Below, in pieces: positions 16,465-25,245 of a stretch of DNA of 64,000 nucleotides. The number at the start of each line of letters is the position of its first letter. The stretch's first letter is position 1. The position numbers and the translations under genes are program-made. The stretch covers positions 3,410,001 through 3,474,000 of the forward strand of contig NZ_CP013862.1 of the NCBI RefSeq assembly GCF_001307805.1, written 5' to 3'. The stretch is from Lentibacillus amyloliquefaciens. Lineage in GTDB: Bacteria > Bacillota > Bacilli > Bacillales > Amphibacillaceae. Below the pieces are notes generated by a model that was not told where the DNA came from, did not search any database, and worked only from the letters and a program-made list of their open reading frames with translations.

Positions 16465-18384
16465 ATGAACCGCAGACAAAAAGAATTATTACGGATTTTA
16501 CTGACGGATATAGATGAATTTCTACATGTCGGGGATTTGGCAGAGGAACTGGATTGTTCAGAAAAGACAGCGCGGAATGATTTGAATAAGATCGATACGT
16601 TGCTTCAAGAATACCCGTCTGTTGAATTAAGACGAAAACGGGGGACCGGCGTTTCGCTTTCTGCCGGCAGTAAGGATAGAGTGAAATTATTTAATCGTAT
16701 TTATCAGACTGAAGCAATATCCGCAGACGATCGTTTATTGGAAATGGCCTACCAGCTGCTTGTAAGTGATAAGCCGCTGACATTGGCCAGTCTTGCAGAG
16801 AAATATTATAGCAATCGAACAACAGTCAGGGATGAACTGGGCAGAATTTCCCGCTGGCTTGAAGGTTATGATCTGGCGCTGATATCAAAGCAGCGCCTCG
16901 GTCATCTTATTAAAGGAAAAGAATTAAACAAACGCAATGCGCTGGCGAATCTGTCGGAGTTGATCCCATCTGAGTCACGGGAAAAGCAACAGGTTCTTCA
17001 GTTATTCCCTCAACATGAAATCAATACACTCAGAAAACTGCTGCGTGATTTACAGGCGCATTATCCTGTTCGTTTGACGGATGGCGAATTTGAAAGCCTG
17101 TTGATCCACGCCTTAATTATGATTAAACGAACCCGTCAGCGCTCACCGATTGTGCTCGGTCAGTCAGATGATGACACTGGTGTAAAGCTGGATACTTACC
17201 ATATGACAGCCTGGCTTCTCAATCGGCTGGAAAATGCATTGAGTGTGTCGTTTCCGGAAAATGAGTATGTTTATTTCACGTGGCATCTGGAAAGCTGCAG
17301 AACTGCACACAACGGGGAAAAGGCAAAATCTGATGGTTTAGTGGCCGGCGTTGTCAGTCAGATGACGTCACAGTTAAGGCGCATGACGATGATCAGGTTT
17401 GAGGATGACAAGGTATTGAAAGATGGTCTCGAGACCCACCTCGCCTCGGCCTTAAACCGTATCAGATACGGGCTTACCATCAGAATGCCCATGCTCTCAG
17501 AAATTAAAAAGAAATATGCTTATATGTTCAGTATGGTGATTCTGGCTGTCGAAAAAATAAATGAAAGCTATGATTTAAATATCCCCGAAGATGAAGCAGC
17601 CTATCTTGTCCTGCATTTTCAAGCCTCGATTGAACGGGTGCAAAAGGAGAAAACGCCGGTTAAACAGACCGTGATTGTTTGTGATCTTGGCGTCGGGATG
17701 TCTCATTTGCTGCAGGCAAAACTGGAACAGTCCTACCAGGATGTTGAAATCCTTGCCAGTATCAGTCAAAGAGAACTGCCGGCATTTCTGGAAAAACATG
17801 ATACGGATATGATTATTTCCACTACAGATATTAACCATTTCGATGCTCCGGTGATTGTAGTTTCCCCGCTTCTTGAATCCGATGATAAAGAGCGACTGGA
17901 GCAGTTTCTGCAATCAATTGATCAGGAAGGAACGAACGAGAACGAGATGTTAAATACGCTTAAGCAGTTAGTGGATCCTGAAACAATCTATCTGGGGATG
18001 AATTTGGAACATCGGTTTGAAATCGTTGAAATGCTTGCAAGTAATCTTGTGCGGGAAGGATTTGCTGAACAGAAGTTTGTCCACAGTGCGATGTTAAGGG
18101 AAATGTCATCAGCAACGGCAATCGGCGGCGGTGTCGCCATTCCGCACGCTGATCCGGATTTCGTGAAGGAGTCAGTTGTATACCTGGCGGTGCTTCGAGA
18201 GCCCTTGCAGTGGGGTAACGAAATGGTCTCCGTCGTGTTTCTTTTGGCGATTTCCAAAGACGATCAGGAAATGACAAAATCGCTCATGCAGACGATCGCA
18301 TCCATCAGTCAAAATCCATCTCTCATGGAAAAATTAAACGAAGCAGAAAACATATCTGATATTCTGACAGTGTTCGAGCAATAA
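16465..18384 (+). CDS. manR: PRD-containing PTS-controlled transcription activator ManR
   Basis: About 639 residues of BglG/MtlR-type regulator. Two N-terminal helix-turn-helix segments (LAEELDCSEKTARNDL; LAEKYYSNRTTVRDEL) are followed by two PTS regulation domains. Then come a EIIB-like domain with TVIVCDLGVGMSH and an EIIA domain whose phosphorylatable histidine is in GGGVAIPHAD. This is the B. subtilis ManR layout and length (about 648 residues). Such proteins activate the mannose PTS operon when the transporter dephosphorylates their EIIB/PRD sites and HPr phosphorylates the other PRD. manP and manA follow directly. ATG 16465 is chosen because homologues begin M-N-R-R-Q-K-E-L-L at this point; TTG 16399 is the far in-frame alternative. 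Confidence 0.88.
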   Translation: MNRRQKELLRILLTDIDEFLHVGDLAEELDCSEKTARNDLNKIDTLLQEYPSVELRRKRGTGVSLSAGSKDRVKLFNRIYQTEAISADDRLLEMAYQLLVSDKPLTLASLAEKYYSNRTTVRDELGRISRWLEGYDLALISKQRLGHLIKGKELNKRNALANLSELIPSESREKQQVLQLFPQHEINTLRKLLRDLQAHYPVRLTDGEFESLLIHALIMIKRTRQRSPIVLGQSDDDTGVKLDTYHMTAWLLNRLENALSVSFPENEYVYFTWHLESCRTAHNGEKAKSDGLVAGVVSQMTSQLRRMTMIRFEDDKVLKDGLETHLASALNRIRYGLTIRMPMLSEIKKKYAYMFSMVILAVEKINESYDLNIPEDEAAYLVLHFQASIERVQKEKTPVKQTVIVCDLGVGMSHLLQAKLEQSYQDVEILASISQRELPAFLEKHDTDMIISTTDINHFDAPVIVVSPLLESDDKERLEQFLQSIDQEGTNENEMLNTLKQLVDPETIYLGMNLEHRFEIVEMLASNLVREGFAEQKFVHSAMLREMSSATAIGGGVAIPHADPDFVKESVVYLAVLREPLQWGNEMVSVVFLLAISKDDQEMTKSLMQTIASISQNPSLMEKLNEAENISDILTVFEQ

Positions 18385-18428
18385 TTCATTTTTTTCCGGG
18401 TCTCCGGTAAAAATGAATTATTTTTTTG
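18380..18428 (+). terminator. terminator between manR and manP
   Basis: AATAATTCATTTTT pairs with AAAAATGAATTATT around an inner CCGG/CCGG helix and is followed by seven Ts. It overlaps the manR stop codon and separates manR from manPA transcription. No well-spaced sigma-A promoter follows (TTGACA and TATAAT are only 11 bp apart), which fits an activator-dependent manP promoter. Confidence 0.75.
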
Positions 18429-18479
18429 ACATGAAAGGGCTTTATAATGGGAAATAGATTCGAAGGGGAGGGTATTAAT

Positions 18480-20492
18480 ATGCGACTATTAGCTGTAACC
18501 GCGTGTCCGGTCGGCATTGCGCACACGTACATGGCTGCTGAAAATCTGCAACAGGCGGCAGATGATATGGGCGTGGATATGAAAGTCGAGACACAGGGGT
18601 CGATTGGAGCAGAAAACGAGCTTACCGAAAAAGATATAGAAGAAGCAAATGGCATTATTATTGCCAGTGATAAAGATATTTCAAAAGAACGGTTCGCCGG
18701 GAAGAAGTTGCTTGTCGTCGGTGTTCAGGAAGGGATTCGCAATCCGGAGCAATTGATCAATCAGGTGCAGAGTGATGATGTGCCGGTTTATCAATCTGAG
18801 TTGAAGTCGGCGGATACGGTAAAAAAAGAGCGCAAGGAAAAGGAAAACCCGATTTACCGCCACTTGATGAATGGTGTCTCCTACATGATTCCGTTTATCG
18901 TTGTCGGTGGTTTGTTGATTGCAATCTCACTGGCGCTTGGAGGCGAGCAGACTGATGGAGGAATTGTCATCCCGGAAGATTCATTCTGGAAGCAGATTGA
19001 AAACATTGGTAATGCTTCATTTAGTTTCATGGTGCCAATTCTGGCCGGGTTCATTGCTGTCAGTATCGCTGACCGTCCAGGCCTTGTTCCGGGTATGATT
19101 GGCGGTTATATTGCGGCTACCGGCAGTTTTTACGGCAGTGAAGCCGGTGCTGGTTTTATCGGCGGCATTATTGCCGGTTTTCTTGCAGGCTATGTTGTGC
19201 TTGGCATTAAGAAGATTAAAGTACCACAGGCGGTACAGCCGGTTATGCCGATTATATTTATTCCGATTATCGCCTCGCTGGTCGTTGGTGTGCTGTTTAT
19301 CACCGTGATCGGCGCGCCTGTTGCAAGTATTTTTGCGTCATTGACAACGTGGCTTGAAAGCATGCAGGGTGCCAGTTCGATTGTTCTCGCGTTGATTCTC
19401 GGTGCGATGATTGCTGTTGATATGGGCGGACCGTTCAATAAAGTGGCATTTCTGTTTGGTTCGGCCATGATAGCAGAAGGAAACTTTGAAATCATGGGAC
19501 CGATAGCGGTTGCCATTTGTGTTCCACCGATGGGTATGGGACTTGCAACATTTTTGAATAAACGCAAGTATCAGCCGGCTGAAAAAGAAACCGGAAAAGC
19601 ATCCTTCACGATGGGTTTATTCGGGATTACAGAAGGGGCGATTCCGTTTGCTGCACAGGATCCGCTCCGTGTTATCCCAAGTATTATGGTCGGTTCGATG
19701 ACCGGATCGGTGATTGCGATGCTCGGTAATGTCGGTGATCGTGTCGCCCACGGCGGACCAATCGTTGCGGTTCTAGGTGCGGTCGATAATGTGCTGATGT
19801 TCTTTATCGCAGCGATTATCGGTACGATTGTAACAGCTGTCATGATTAATCTGTTGAAGAGAGATGTGATGCCCGCTCCTGCTGTTGCGACACCTGAGGG
19901 CGTGAGCGTAACGGCAGATGAAGCGGGTGATGCGACGGATGAATCGGCTGAATCAAATGCGACTGATCAAGCTGACGCATCAGAACAGAAAACACCGGCA
20001 GAAAATGTAGAGATCAATAAACTGACGGATATCCTTAACCGGAATTTGATGACGATGCAAGTGGCTGGTTCAACACAGGAAGAAGTGGTTGATGAATTTA
20101 TTCAGATGCTCGACAAGGAGAACCGTATTGCCTCGACAGAAACTGTGAAACAAGCTATTTTCGACCGTGAAAATGAAAGCTCAACCGGTCTAGGTATGAA
20201 TATTGCCATTCCGCATGCCAAATCGTCTGCGGTTAAGCATCCGGCTGTTGTTTTTGGCATCAGCCGGGATGGAATCGACTGGAAGAGCCTTGACGGGTCG
20301 GATGCGAAATTGATCTTCATGATTGCGATACCGGAAGAACGCGCAGGGGATGATCATTTGAAAATCCTGCAAATGCTATCACGAAAGCTGATGGATGATT
20401 CATTCCGTGAGCAATTGATGAATGCTGAAACGAAAGAAGAAGCATACGAACTGCTCGATTCGATTGGCGAGGGGTCTGTCCCTCTTCAGTAA
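18480..20492 (+). CDS. manP: mannose/fructose-type PTS EIIBCA permease ManP
   Basis: A 670-residue fused PTS permease of the fructose superfamily. The N-terminal EIIB has the phosphocysteine C9 in TACPVGIAHTYMAAE. The middle EIIC spans about ten membrane segments (residues 120-465). An Ala/Asp/Glu linker follows, then a C-terminal EIIA with GLGMNIAIPHAK carrying the phosphohistidine. It imports mannose as mannose-6-phosphate. ATG 18480 is chosen over the in-frame ATG 18447 because GAAGGGGAGGG lies just before it. The flanking manR and manA genes support mannose rather than fructose as substrate. Confidence 0.88.
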   Translation: MRLLAVTACPVGIAHTYMAAENLQQAADDMGVDMKVETQGSIGAENELTEKDIEEANGIIIASDKDISKERFAGKKLLVVGVQEGIRNPEQLINQVQSDDVPVYQSELKSADTVKKERKEKENPIYRHLMNGVSYMIPFIVVGGLLIAISLALGGEQTDGGIVIPEDSFWKQIENIGNASFSFMVPILAGFIAVSIADRPGLVPGMIGGYIAATGSFYGSEAGAGFIGGIIAGFLAGYVVLGIKKIKVPQAVQPVMPIIFIPIIASLVVGVLFITVIGAPVASIFASLTTWLESMQGASSIVLALILGAMIAVDMGGPFNKVAFLFGSAMIAEGNFEIMGPIAVAICVPPMGMGLATFLNKRKYQPAEKETGKASFTMGLFGITEGAIPFAAQDPLRVIPSIMVGSMTGSVIAMLGNVGDRVAHGGPIVAVLGAVDNVLMFFIAAIIGTIVTAVMINLLKRDVMPAPAVATPEGVSVTADEAGDATDESAESNATDQADASEQKTPAENVEINKLTDILNRNLMTMQVAGSTQEEVVDEFIQMLDKENRIASTETVKQAIFDRENESSTGLGMNIAIPHAKSSAVKHPAVVFGISRDGIDWKSLDGSDAKLIFMIAIPEERAGDDHLKILQMLSRKLMDDSFREQLMNAETKEEAYELLDSIGEGSVPLQ

Positions 20493-20559
20493 GCTTATTA
20501 TAGCATAGAGGTATAAGTGACATATTTGGGAGTTAAAATTCTCAACAGGAGGGCAACAA

Positions 20560-21516
20560 ATGTATAACAAGCCGATTTTCCTAAAGCCCGTTTTCCAGGA
20601 AAAGATCTGGGGCGGCGAAAAATTAAAAACTGTTTATCATTATGACATTCCATCAGAGCGAACCGGGGAGGCCTGGGTGATTTCGGCGCACGCGAACGGA
20701 CCGAGTGTCATTGAAAACGGCCCGTTAAAAGGGCAAACATTGGCCGAAGCCTGGAAATCCCATGGTGAGCTTTTCAATAAATCAGCCGATAATCATGAAG
20801 CCTATCCGCTGCTTGTCAAAATTTTGGACGCCAATGATGATCTGTCGGTACAAGTGCATCCGGATGATACGTTCGCTCGGGAAGTGGAAGGTGTTCCATA
20901 TGGCAAAACGGAATGCTGGTATATATTGGATGCAGACCCCGGTTCGGAACTTATTCTGGGGCATCACGCGGAGACGAAGCAGGACCTGGAGCAGATGATG
21001 GCGCGGGGTGAATGGGATACGCTTCTCAGGCGAGTTAAGGTACAACCCGGTGATTTCGTCTATGTGCCAAGCGGGACCATTCATGCGATCGGCGGCGGCA
21101 TTGTCATCCTGGAAACACAGCAGAGCTCGGATACGACCTATCGTGTTTATGATTACGACCGAACTGATGCAGATGGCAACGAACGGGAACTGCACCTTGA
21201 AAAAGCCGCATCGGTAACAAACGTGCCGCATCAGGTGCCTGAGTTGAATCAGGAAGAAGCTCATTCGGGAGATTTGACGATGACGAAGCTTGTCGAAAAT
21301 AATTATTTTGGCGTGAGCAGGTGGGTGCTGAATGGACAAGCGGAACAGACAATGCAGGCTGACTTTCTGCAGGTCAGCGTGATTAAAGGTGATGCTGTCA
21401 TTGCCGTGGACGGAAAACAATTTGAAATTGAGAAAGGCACGCATTTTATACTGCCGCATGGAATCGGAAAATACGAACTGTCAGGCGAGGCTGAGTTTGT
21501 GGTATCTTGGGTTTAA
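20560..21516 (+). CDS. manA: mannose-6-phosphate isomerase
   Basis: A 318-residue type I phosphomannose isomerase converting mannose-6-phosphate to fructose-6-phosphate. The zinc ligands Q98 and H100 (VQVHPDD), E118 (GKTECWYIL) and H175 (SGTIHAIGGG) are all present. The TTYRVYDYDR motif follows. It lies 68 bases after manP behind an AGGAGGG site and is presumably co-transcribed. It completes both mannose routes in the window, PTS import and alpha-mannoside hydrolysis plus kinase. Confidence 0.95.
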   Translation: MYNKPIFLKPVFQEKIWGGEKLKTVYHYDIPSERTGEAWVISAHANGPSVIENGPLKGQTLAEAWKSHGELFNKSADNHEAYPLLVKILDANDDLSVQVHPDDTFAREVEGVPYGKTECWYILDADPGSELILGHHAETKQDLEQMMARGEWDTLLRRVKVQPGDFVYVPSGTIHAIGGGIVILETQQSSDTTYRVYDYDRTDADGNERELHLEKAASVTNVPHQVPELNQEEAHSGDLTMTKLVENNYFGVSRWVLNGQAEQTMQADFLQVSVIKGDAVIAVDGKQFEIEKGTHFILPHGIGKYELSGEAEFVVSWV

Positions 21517-21565
21517 TAAAAACTGCCGCGCAGTTGCCCCGTTAATAAAAACACATGATGAATCT

Positions 21566-21590
21566 GCCGCAATTACAACGATTGCGGCTT
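21566..21590 (+). terminator. probable terminator after manA
   Basis: GCCGCAAT and ATTGCGGC form a perfect 8-bp stem with a 7-base loop, followed by TTTACTTA. The T-run is short, so efficiency may be modest. Confidence 0.5.
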
Positions 21591-21727
21591 TACTTATGGA
21601 GTTAGATAATATACGACTCTCTAAAGGTCAAAACGGGTGAAAAACGGTGGAAACGTCCTAAAAGAATCGGAAACGAAAGCACTCGAGGTGACAATAGTAA
21701 AACTTTCCTATATCCGACGGAAAAATA

Positions 21728-21756
21728 TTGCGTCTAAATGTAAACGCTTTTATATT
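21728..21756 (+). promoter_or_regulatory. lic operon promoter with overlapping cre
   Basis: TTGCGT (21728-21733), 17 bp, TATATT (21751-21756). A cre box TGTAAACGCTTTTA (21739-21752), one base off consensus, covers the spacer and the -10, so CcpA binding would exclude polymerase. Confidence 0.7.
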
Positions 21757-21798
21757 ACAATGAAACTATCTTCAAAATAAACGGGAGGAAGGTAAACG

Positions 21799-22107
21799 AT
21801 GAAAGAAATCTTATTGGCATGCTCTTCAGGAATGTCTACAAGTCTATTAGTCAAGAAAATGGAAGAAGAAGCAGAAAATAGGGGGGTTGATGTCAGGATA
21901 TGGGCAGTTGCACAGGACAAGGCTGTCCAAGAATTAGAAAATGCTGATGTTTTGCTGATTGGTCCGCAAATGCGATTTATGAAGAAGAAATATGCAAAGA
22001 CAGCTGAAGAGGCGGGAACACCGCTCGATGTCATCGACCCTGTCTCTTATGGACGCGTTGATGGAAAAGCTGTATTGGATCATGCACTTAAGCTGATTGA
22101 TGGTTAA
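21799..22107 (+). CDS. licB: PTS lactose/cellobiose-family EIIB
   Basis: A 102-residue cytoplasmic EIIB with the phosphocysteine C8 in LLACSSGMST. It passes phosphate from EIIA to the beta-glucoside entering through EIIC. It is the first gene of a six-gene beta-glucoside set (EIIB, EIIC, EIIA, GH1, GH4, PRD regulator) and is led by a cre-overlapped promoter. An AGGGGG-type site precedes the next gene at short distance. Confidence 0.92.
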   Translation: MKEILLACSSGMSTSLLVKKMEEEAENRGVDVRIWAVAQDKAVQELENADVLLIGPQMRFMKKKYAKTAEEAGTPLDVIDPVSYGRVDGKAVLDHALKLIDG

Positions 22108-22131
22108 TCAATACAAAGGGGGAATATAAAA

Positions 22132-23427
22132 ATGAATACGTTTATGGACAAACTTGAAAACGTATTAATGCCAGTTGCGGATAAGCTGAATAATAATCGC
22201 TATTTAACCGCTTTGCGGGATGGATTTATGATTGCATTGCCGCTGATTATTTTCGGTTCGATTTTTGTTGTGCTGGCAAATCTGCCATTTTTAGATTTGT
22301 TAATTGGCGAGGAAGCCTATGCAACCTATCAGAGTGCTCTGGGCCCTGCGTCTGCTGCAACGCTTAGCATTATGGGTGCTTTTGTTATCATTGGTATTGG
22401 CACGAAACTAACACAGTCGTATGATATCGAAGGAATCTTCGGTGGTGTGGCAGCATTTGCGGCGTTTCTTATTTTGACACCGCAGACGGTGGATGATGTG
22501 TCCGGCGTCATCCCGACTTCAGTTCTTGGTGCAGAAGGAATGTTTGTTGGGATCTTTACAGCCTTTATTGCTGCAGAGCTTTATAGATTTTTTGTCCAGA
22601 AAGACTGGACTATCAAGATGCCGGCGGGTGTACCGGAAGCCGTATCACGGTCATTTAGTGCTTTGATACCGATTACGATGACACTCAGTATATTTTTAGT
22701 GATTCGTATTATTTTCAGTTATACACCATTTGACACCGTTCAGAACTTTATCTATACCATTATACAAGAGCCGTTGACAGCTTTGGGGAGCGGTTTGCCG
22801 GCAACTATTATCGCAGTACTTCTCATTCAGGTATTCTGGTTCTTTGGGCTTCATGGTCAGATTATTATCAATTCGGTTTTTGATCCAATCTGGTATGCTT
22901 TAAATGATGAAAATCTTCAAGCGTTTCAGGCAGGCGGCGAATTACCGAATATCGTGACGAAGCAGTTTATTGATACATTCCTTGTCGGCATGGGCGGATC
23001 AGGTATGACACTCGCAGTTGTTATCGGTATTTTCCTGATTGGACGAAGCCGGCAGCTGAAAGAACTCGGCAAGTTGGGTGGTCCTCCGGGTATTTTTAAC
23101 GTGAACGAACCGATTATTTTTGGGCTGCCAATTATCATGAACCCGCTGGCAATTATTCCATGGCTATTGACACCGGTAGTTATTACGTTCATAACGTATT
23201 TTGCAATGGCGACAGGATTGGTGCCGAAACCGGCCGGGATTATTGTGCCGTGGACAACACCGGTTGGCTTGAGTGGATTCTTGGCGACCGGGAATGCTTG
23301 GCAGGGTGCTGTCCTGCAAGTCTTTAATATGGCAGTGGTGTTCTTGATATGGTGGCCATTCCTGAAAATCCTTGATAAAAGCTATTATGAATCTGAGAAA
23401 AAAAGTGAAAACGATCAGGCAGGCTAA
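22132..23427 (+). CDS. licC: PTS cellobiose-family EIIC permease
   Basis: A 431-residue integral membrane EIIC with about ten helices. Family motifs include ALRDGFMIALPLIIFGS near residue 25, FFGLHGQIIINSVFDPIW near residue 235, and GPPGIFNVNEPIIFGLPIIMNP near residue 315, the region of the conserved NEP sugar-site motif. It carries cellobiose, lichenan-type oligosaccharides or other aryl/alkyl beta-glucosides. A hairpin (23437-23464) lies between this gene and EIIA and could adjust stability of the 5' part of the mRNA. Confidence 0.92.
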   Translation: MNTFMDKLENVLMPVADKLNNNRYLTALRDGFMIALPLIIFGSIFVVLANLPFLDLLIGEEAYATYQSALGPASAATLSIMGAFVIIGIGTKLTQSYDIEGIFGGVAAFAAFLILTPQTVDDVSGVIPTSVLGAEGMFVGIFTAFIAAELYRFFVQKDWTIKMPAGVPEAVSRSFSALIPITMTLSIFLVIRIIFSYTPFDTVQNFIYTIIQEPLTALGSGLPATIIAVLLIQVFWFFGLHGQIIINSVFDPIWYALNDENLQAFQAGGELPNIVTKQFIDTFLVGMGGSGMTLAVVIGIFLIGRSRQLKELGKLGGPPGIFNVNEPIIFGLPIIMNPLAIIPWLLTPVVITFITYFAMATGLVPKPAGIIVPWTTPVGLSGFLATGNAWQGAVLQVFNMAVVFLIWWPFLKILDKSYYESEKKSENDQAG

Positions 23428-23436
23428 TCATCCAAT

Positions 23437-23464
23437 AATGGCCTTGTTAACTGGGAGGGCCATT
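23437..23464 (+). other. intra-operon hairpin between licC and licA
   Basis: AATGGCC and GGCCATT form a 7-bp stem around a 14-base loop, with no T-run after it. It may be a processing or stability element. Confidence 0.4.
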
Positions 23465-23507
23465 CTTAAGGTTATTGAAAATCGATCTTCTTTAGAGGTG
23501 AATACAC

Positions 23508-23819
23508 GTGACAACCAACAATATAACTGAAACAGCTTTTCAAATCATTCTTTATGCCGGCAATGGCAAGTCTAATGCAATGGAAGCCATACAGGAAGCA
23601 AAAGAAGGAAACTTTGCAAAATCGGATGAGCTGATAGAAGCGGCCGGCGAGGAACTTAATAAAGCGCACGATTATCAAACGAAATTGCTCCAGGGTGAAG
23701 CTAATGGTGAGGAGTCTCCATTAAACCTGATGCTGGTTCATTCCCAGGATCATCTGATGACATCAATGACGGTCCGGGATCTCGCAGTTGAACTCGTAGA
23801 AATTTACCGAATTAAATAG
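23508..23819 (+). CDS. licA: PTS lactose/cellobiose-family EIIA
   Basis: A 103-residue all-helical EIIA. H78 in LMLVHSQDHLM sits where the family phosphohistidine lies, and EAAGEELNKAHDYQTKLLQ is the typical trimer helix. GTG at 23508 follows a TTTAGAGGTG site. It receives phosphate from HPr and passes it to LicB. Confidence 0.9.
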   Translation: MTTNNITETAFQIILYAGNGKSNAMEAIQEAKEGNFAKSDELIEAAGEELNKAHDYQTKLLQGEANGEESPLNLMLVHSQDHLMTSMTVRDLAVELVEIYRIK

Positions 23820-23835
23820 AAAGGCGGTATACACA

Positions 23836-25224
23836 ATGACACTACCATATCAATTTCCTAAAGACTTCTGGTGGGGAAGCGCAACTTCAGCTACGCAAAT
23901 TGAAGGGGGTGCATCAGAAGGCGGTAAGGGCAAAAACATTTGGGATCATTGGTACGAAACTGAATCAAATCGTTTCTTTGATAATGTCGGACCGGAAACG
24001 ACGTCGGATTTCTATCATCACTATAAAGAAGATATTCAGCGGATGGCTGAAATCGGCCATAATACATTCCGGTTCTCGATTTCATGGGCAAGGCTGATTC
24101 CCGGCGGACGCGGCGAAGTCAACCAGGAAGCTGTTACATTTTACAACAATGTCATTGATGAGCTTCTGGCAAACGGCATCGAACCTTTCGTGAATCTGTT
24201 TCATTTCGATATGCCGTTGGAATTGCAGGAAGAAGGCGGATGGGAAAAGAGAGCGGTAGTAGACGCCTACGCTCAATATGCGGATGAATGTTTCCGGTTG
24301 TTCGGTGACCGTGTGTCAAAATGGTTCACGTTCAATGAGCCGATTGTACCGGTTGAGGGCGGGTATTTATATGACTTCCACTATCCGAATATTGTTGATG
24401 CCAAGCGTGCCTTCCAGGTTGCGTATAATACCATGATTGGGCATGCAAAAGCAGTTGACGCCTTCCGGAAGCATGATGTAAAGGACGGCCGGATTGGGAT
24501 TATTCTTAATTTGACGCCGTCATATCCGAGAAGCCGGAATCCTGCTGATTTAAGGGCATCAAGAATTGCGGATTTATTTTTCAACCGGAGTTTTCTGGAT
24601 CCGGCTGTTTTGGGCGAATACCCACAGGAACTGATTGATCTGCTGGAGGAACACGGTCATCTGCCGCAAACGAAGAAAGGTGATTCAGACTTATTGAAAG
24701 CTAATACAGCGGAAATTCTTGGCGTTAACTACTATCAGCCGCGCCGTGTCAAAGCAAAAGAGAATCTGCCTAATCCGTATGGCCCGTTCATGCCGGACTG
24801 GTTCTTCGATATGTATGAGATGCCCGGCCGGAAAATGAACCCATACCGCGGCTGGGAAATCTATGAAAAAGGCGTCTATGACATTATGATGAATCTGAAA
24901 GAAAACTATGGAAACATCCCATCATTCATATCCGAAAATGGCATGGGTGTGCAGAATGAAGAGCGTTTTAAAGAAAATGACGAGATTCAGGATGATTATC
25001 GGATTGAATTTATCCGGGAACACCTAAAATGGCTGCATAAGGCGATTGAAGAAGGAGCCAATGCGAAAGGATATCACCTATGGTCATTCATGGATAACTG
25101 GTCATGGATGAATGCATATAAAAACCGTTATGGCTTCTTCTCAGTTGATCTGGAAACTAAAGAGCGAACGGCGAAGAAAAGCGCCCATTGGATTAAGTCC
25201 GTTGCCGAAAAAAATGGTTTTTAA
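23836..25224 (+). CDS. GH1 6-phospho-beta-glucosidase
   Basis: A 462-residue family 1 glycosidase. The acid/base is E168 (TFNEP) and the nucleophile is E367 (ISENGMG). The N-terminal block FPKDFWWGSATSATQIEG is canonical. Its place after EIIA of a cellobiose-type PTS means the natural substrate is probably a phosphorylated disaccharide. It would release glucose-6-phosphate and glucose or an aglycone. It is unusual in sharing the operon with a GH4 enzyme of the same nominal activity. Confidence 0.92.
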   Translation: MTLPYQFPKDFWWGSATSATQIEGGASEGGKGKNIWDHWYETESNRFFDNVGPETTSDFYHHYKEDIQRMAEIGHNTFRFSISWARLIPGGRGEVNQEAVTFYNNVIDELLANGIEPFVNLFHFDMPLELQEEGGWEKRAVVDAYAQYADECFRLFGDRVSKWFTFNEPIVPVEGGYLYDFHYPNIVDAKRAFQVAYNTMIGHAKAVDAFRKHDVKDGRIGIILNLTPSYPRSRNPADLRASRIADLFFNRSFLDPAVLGEYPQELIDLLEEHGHLPQTKKGDSDLLKANTAEILGVNYYQPRRVKAKENLPNPYGPFMPDWFFDMYEMPGRKMNPYRGWEIYEKGVYDIMMNLKENYGNIPSFISENGMGVQNEERFKENDEIQDDYRIEFIREHLKWLHKAIEEGANAKGYHLWSFMDNWSWMNAYKNRYGFFSVDLETKERTAKKSAHWIKSVAEKNGF

Positions 25225-25245
25225 TCAGGAGGTGACATTAAAATT

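Noticed and set aside
18426..18448. TTGACA and TATAAT before manP as a normal sigma-A promoter
   Set aside because: The boxes are only 11 bp apart; they cannot both serve one promoter. The TTGACA partly overlaps the terminator T-run.
20782..21459. Long minus-strand open frame (about 225 codons) opposite manA
   Set aside because: It lies wholly antisense to an unambiguous manA, has no ribosome site and encodes no recognisable family.
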